Shown here piece by piece: positions 5,829-7,736 of a stretch of 7,736 nt of DNA; positions within the stretch are counted from its first letter, which is position 1; each line of letters begins with the position of its first letter. This stretch comes from DATMYQ01 sp035560935 (GTDB taxonomy: Bacteria; Bacillota; Negativicutes; Sporomusales; Sporomusaceae), in NCBI GenBank assembly GCA_035560935.1, contig DATMYQ010000353.1, positions 1-7,736 on the forward strand, given 5' to 3'. The position numbers and the translations under genes were made by a program. A model generated the notes under the pieces. It ran no database searches, was not told the origin of the DNA, and worked only from the letters and a program-made list of their open reading frames with translations.

Positions 5829-7124
5829 TTAGTCGAAGTCTTCTGACTCGACCCGGATAACGTTATCCACTTTCATTACCACAGGCATACTTAAAAGCGT
5901 ATTAACTGCCAGCCGCAGGTTGGCATCCAAAACCTTATACGTAACCAATACCAGTTCGGTTCCGGAATCTACCTTTCGTTTTTGAATAACCGAGTGCAGG
6001 CTAACGTGTTGGTCACCAAAAGCGCCGGCAATAGACGCTAATACCCCTGGCTTATCTTCAACCAACAGACGAATATAATAAGGTGATTCCGTCACGTCTA
6101 TGGGCGCTATAGGTTTATGATTAAAGCAGGTACAGAGAATCCGACTACCCGAATGGTGGACAATATCCCTGGCCACATCAATAATGTCCCCGACAATGGC
6201 ACTGGCTGTGGGCAAAGAACCTGCACCCCGTCCATAGAACATCGTTTCTCCCACTGCATCGCCCTGAACGAAAATTGCATTAAACACATCTCCTACTGCA
6301 GCCAGAGGATGAGATACAGGTAGCAATGTCGGATGAACGCGAACGGTAATGGATTCTTCAGTTTGCGTAGCAACCGCCAATAACTTGATAACGTATCCCA
6401 GTTCACGGGCATAGTCAATGTCCTTCACGTTGATTTGCGTGATACCTTCCACATAAACATCATCGATTGTTACCCGGGCACCAAACGCAATCGAAGCTAA
6501 AATAGCGATTTTGCGAGCTGCATCAAAGCCGCCCACATCGGCCGTCGGATCCGCCTCTGCATATCCTTTGGCTTGAGCTTCGGCCAGCACTGTGGCAAAA
6601 TCCATATGTTCGTTGCTCATTTTTGTCAACATATAGTTAGTGGTACCATTTACGATACCCATTACTTTACTAATGGTATTACCCGCCAAGCACTGCTTTA
6701 ACGGCCGAATGATCGGAATTCCGCCACCTACGCTGGCTTCAAACATCAGATCCACGTTATTTTCCTCTGCTGCAGCAAACAGCTCCCGACCATATCGGGC
6801 GATAACGTCTTTATTGGCCGTTACCACATGTTTGCCGCTTCTGAGTGCTTGGAGCTGATAGTTTTTAGCGGGTTCCTCTCCCCCGATAACTTCTACAACG
6901 ATATCAATATCTGGATCCTGAAAAATATCTTCAATCTGTGTCGTTATTTCGCCGTTAAAGGCTATCTTACGAATTTTATCCGGATTACGCACCAAAATTT
7001 TTTTTATAACAACGGGGACACCTACTTTTTGTTCAATACTGCGGGCATTATCAGTCAGCACTTTTACCACACCAGCTCCGACAGTCCCGAACCCCAGCAT
7101 CCCCACTCTGATTTCTTTACTCAT
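5829..7124 (-). CDS. hom: Homoserine dehydrogenase with C-terminal ACT domain
   Basis: This enzyme reduces L-aspartate 4-semialdehyde to homoserine with NAD(P)H, at the branch towards threonine, isoleucine and methionine. Its 431 residues match the monofunctional Gram-positive type. The nucleotide-binding loop GFGTVGAG is at 11-18 and TANKD, with catalytic-site Lys105, at 102-106. GIVNGTTNY is at 156-164 and the family signature AEADPTADVGGFDAARK at 189-205, ending in the active-site Lys205. An ACT domain spans about 349-425 (YIRLLVEDKPGVLASIAGAF). In this enzyme type it usually mediates feedback inhibition by threonine. The ATG at 7124 has AAAGGGG about 8 bases upstream. The gene begins 22 bases after the ACT protein gene and leads into thrB, so the three form one operon. 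Confidence 0.97.
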   Translation of the reverse strand: MSKEIRVGMLGFGTVGAGVVKVLTDNARSIEQKVGVPVVIKKILVRNPDKIRKIAFNGEITTQIEDIFQDPDIDIVVEVIGGEEPAKNYQLQALRSGKHVVTANKDVIARYGRELFAAAEENNVDLMFEASVGGGIPIIRPLKQCLAGNTISKVMGIVNGTTNYMLTKMSNEHMDFATVLAEAQAKGYAEADPTADVGGFDAARKIAILASIAFGARVTIDDVYVEGITQINVKDIDYARELGYVIKLLAVATQTEESITVRVHPTLLPVSHPLAAVGDVFNAIFVQGDAVGETMFYGRGAGSLPTASAIVGDIIDVARDIVHHSGSRILCTCFNHKPIAPIDVTESPYYIRLLVEDKPGVLASIAGAFGDQHVSLHSVIQKRKVDSGTELVLVTYKVLDANLRLAVNTLLSMPVVMKVDNVIRVESEDFD

Positions 7125-7146
7125 GGCGAATTGCCCCTTTCAGCGG

Positions 7147-7605
7147 TCAGGCATGGCCCAATACTTCCAAACGTTTCACACCGTCAACCAGTCGCAATTT
7201 ATCCAGTAGTGCTTCTAAGTCAATAACCAGGTCCGCTGTCTCTAGAGAAATAGTAGCATTGGCCACTCCCTGAAGAGGGATGCCTTGATTGATAGTCAAA
7301 ACACTGCCCCGTTCATTGGCCATGGTATTCAAAACACGGGATAATACGCCCGGTTTATGTTCCAATAACAATGCTAAAGTAACAATTTTTTCTTTACTGG
7401 CTTCGTAAAACGGAAAAACATAATCTTTATATTTATAATATGCACTGCGGCTTAATTCCATTTTTTCCACTGCCTCGTTGATCGTCCTGGCTTCGCCACG
7501 CTTTAACAGTTCTTTGACCTTAATGGTTTTTTTTATTGCTTCTGGTAAAATTTCCTCACGTACAAGATAAAATACTGCTTTTTGCCCAATCTGCCCTATT
7601 GACAT
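7147..7605 (-). CDS. ACT domain protein of the PheB/UPF0735 family
   Basis: A 152-residue cytoplasmic protein. Residues 10-66 are helical and charged, with a helix-turn-helix-like segment (INEAVEKMELSRSAYYKYKDYVFPF, about 42-66). Residues 73-150 form an ACT domain (IVTLALLLEHKPGVLSRVLNTMANERGSVLTINQ). Proteins with this layout are known as PheB or UPF0735. ACT domains usually bind amino acids and regulate enzymes or transcription. The exact role of this family is unsettled, and the old link to chorismate mutase is not supported by any visible catalytic domain. Its place directly ahead of hom and thrB suggests sensing of a product of that pathway, which is an inference. The start is well supported by GAGGGAGG about 6 bases before the ATG. 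It is the first gene of its operon. Confidence 0.9.
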   Translation of the reverse strand: MSIGQIGQKAVFYLVREEILPEAIKKTIKVKELLKRGEARTINEAVEKMELSRSAYYKYKDYVFPFYEASKEKIVTLALLLEHKPGVLSRVLNTMANERGSVLTINQGIPLQGVANATISLETADLVIDLEALLDKLRLVDGVKRLEVLGHA

Positions 7606-7658
7606 GGTATCCCTCCCTCAGTACCGCTAGTGCGGATGATTATCTATGCATGGTAGAC

Positions 7659-7688
7659 ATTATATCATCACTTATCGCTAAAGCACAA
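7659..7688 (-). promoter_or_regulatory. Extended -10 promoter of the ACT-hom-thrB operon
   Basis: In minus-strand sense, a perfect TATAAT (7659-7664) is preceded by TGA, forming an extended -10 (TGATATAAT). A poor -35 (TTGTGC, 7683-7688) lies 18 bases upstream, which fits because extended -10 promoters need little -35 match. The start would be near 7652, leaving a leader of about 47 bases. That is too short for a T-box or known riboswitch. The leader contains only a 4-bp hairpin, CCGC/GCGG at 7624-7635. Confidence 0.75.
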
Positions 7689-7698
7689 GTCATATCAT

Positions 7699-7730
7699 AA
7701 AAAAAATGGCCAACCTGTACCGGTTGGCCA
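7699..7730 (-). terminator. Intrinsic terminator of a gene beyond the right edge
   Basis: TGGCCAACC (7707-7715) pairs with GGTTGGCCA (7722-7730) in a perfect 9-bp stem with a six-base loop. On the minus strand eight U follow (A run 7699-7706). It must end a minus-strand transcript that begins outside the window, and it isolates the ACT-hom-thrB operon from it. Confidence 0.9.
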
Positions 7731-7736
7731 GAACTG

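Noticed and set aside
7606..7652. T-box or threonine attenuator ahead of the ACT-hom-thrB operon
   Set aside because: The predicted leader is about 47 bases, has no run of Thr or Ile codons in a small reading frame, and has only a 4-bp hairpin.
1..7736. CRISPR arrays, insertion sequences, prophage genes
   Set aside because: No regularly spaced repeats, transposase motifs or terminal inverted repeats were seen.

Overview
The window looks like ordinary chromosome from an anaerobic, low-to-mid GC Firmicute. Two clues support this. The thiazole operon uses oxygen-sensitive ThiH instead of the oxidase ThiO and has a TenI-type tautomerase. The threonine cluster carries an ACT-domain protein of the PheB/UPF0735 kind, typical of Bacilli, Clostridia and Negativicutes. 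A Negativicutes (Sporomusa/Pelosinus-like) source is my best guess from the look of the proteins. It is an inference, not something the sequence proves.

Layout, left to right. Positions 2-538 (+) hold the C-terminal end of an unrecognised, Lys/Asp/Asn-rich protein cut by the left edge. It is followed by a strong bidirectional terminator (565-596) and about 190 bases with no gene. From 4348 down to 789 (-) runs a tight operon, thiS-thiF-thiG-thiH-tenI, for the thiazole half of thiamine. Its genes overlap or nearly touch. It has its own sigma-A-like promoter (4449-4477) and a short leader holding a strong hairpin (4382-4433), but no recognisable TPP riboswitch. Next come a tRNA-Pro(GGG) gene (4748-4824, -) with its own near-consensus promoter and terminator, then the operon ACT protein-hom-thrB (7605 down to 4900, -). 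That operon has an extended -10 promoter (7659-7688). A terminator at the right edge (7699-7730) closes a transcript whose gene lies outside.

How the genes work together. ThiF adenylates the C-terminal Gly-Gly of ThiS so that it can be loaded with sulfur. ThiH makes dehydroglycine from tyrosine. ThiG joins ThiS thiocarboxylate, dehydroglycine and deoxyxylulose phosphate into a thiazole tautomer, and TenI aromatises it. Hom reduces aspartate semialdehyde to homoserine and ThrB phosphorylates it towards threonine. The ACT protein upstream is a likely amino-acid-sensing partner. thiC, thiD, thiE, aspartokinase and threonine synthase are not in the window.

Nothing here amounts to a clearly new system. 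The points most worth a second look are the thi leader hairpin without a TPP aptamer, the ThiS-like domain fused to a zinc-ligand-free ThiF next to a real ThiS, the cut-off unknown gene on the left, and the tRNA-Pro promoter whose spacer is a perfect dyad.
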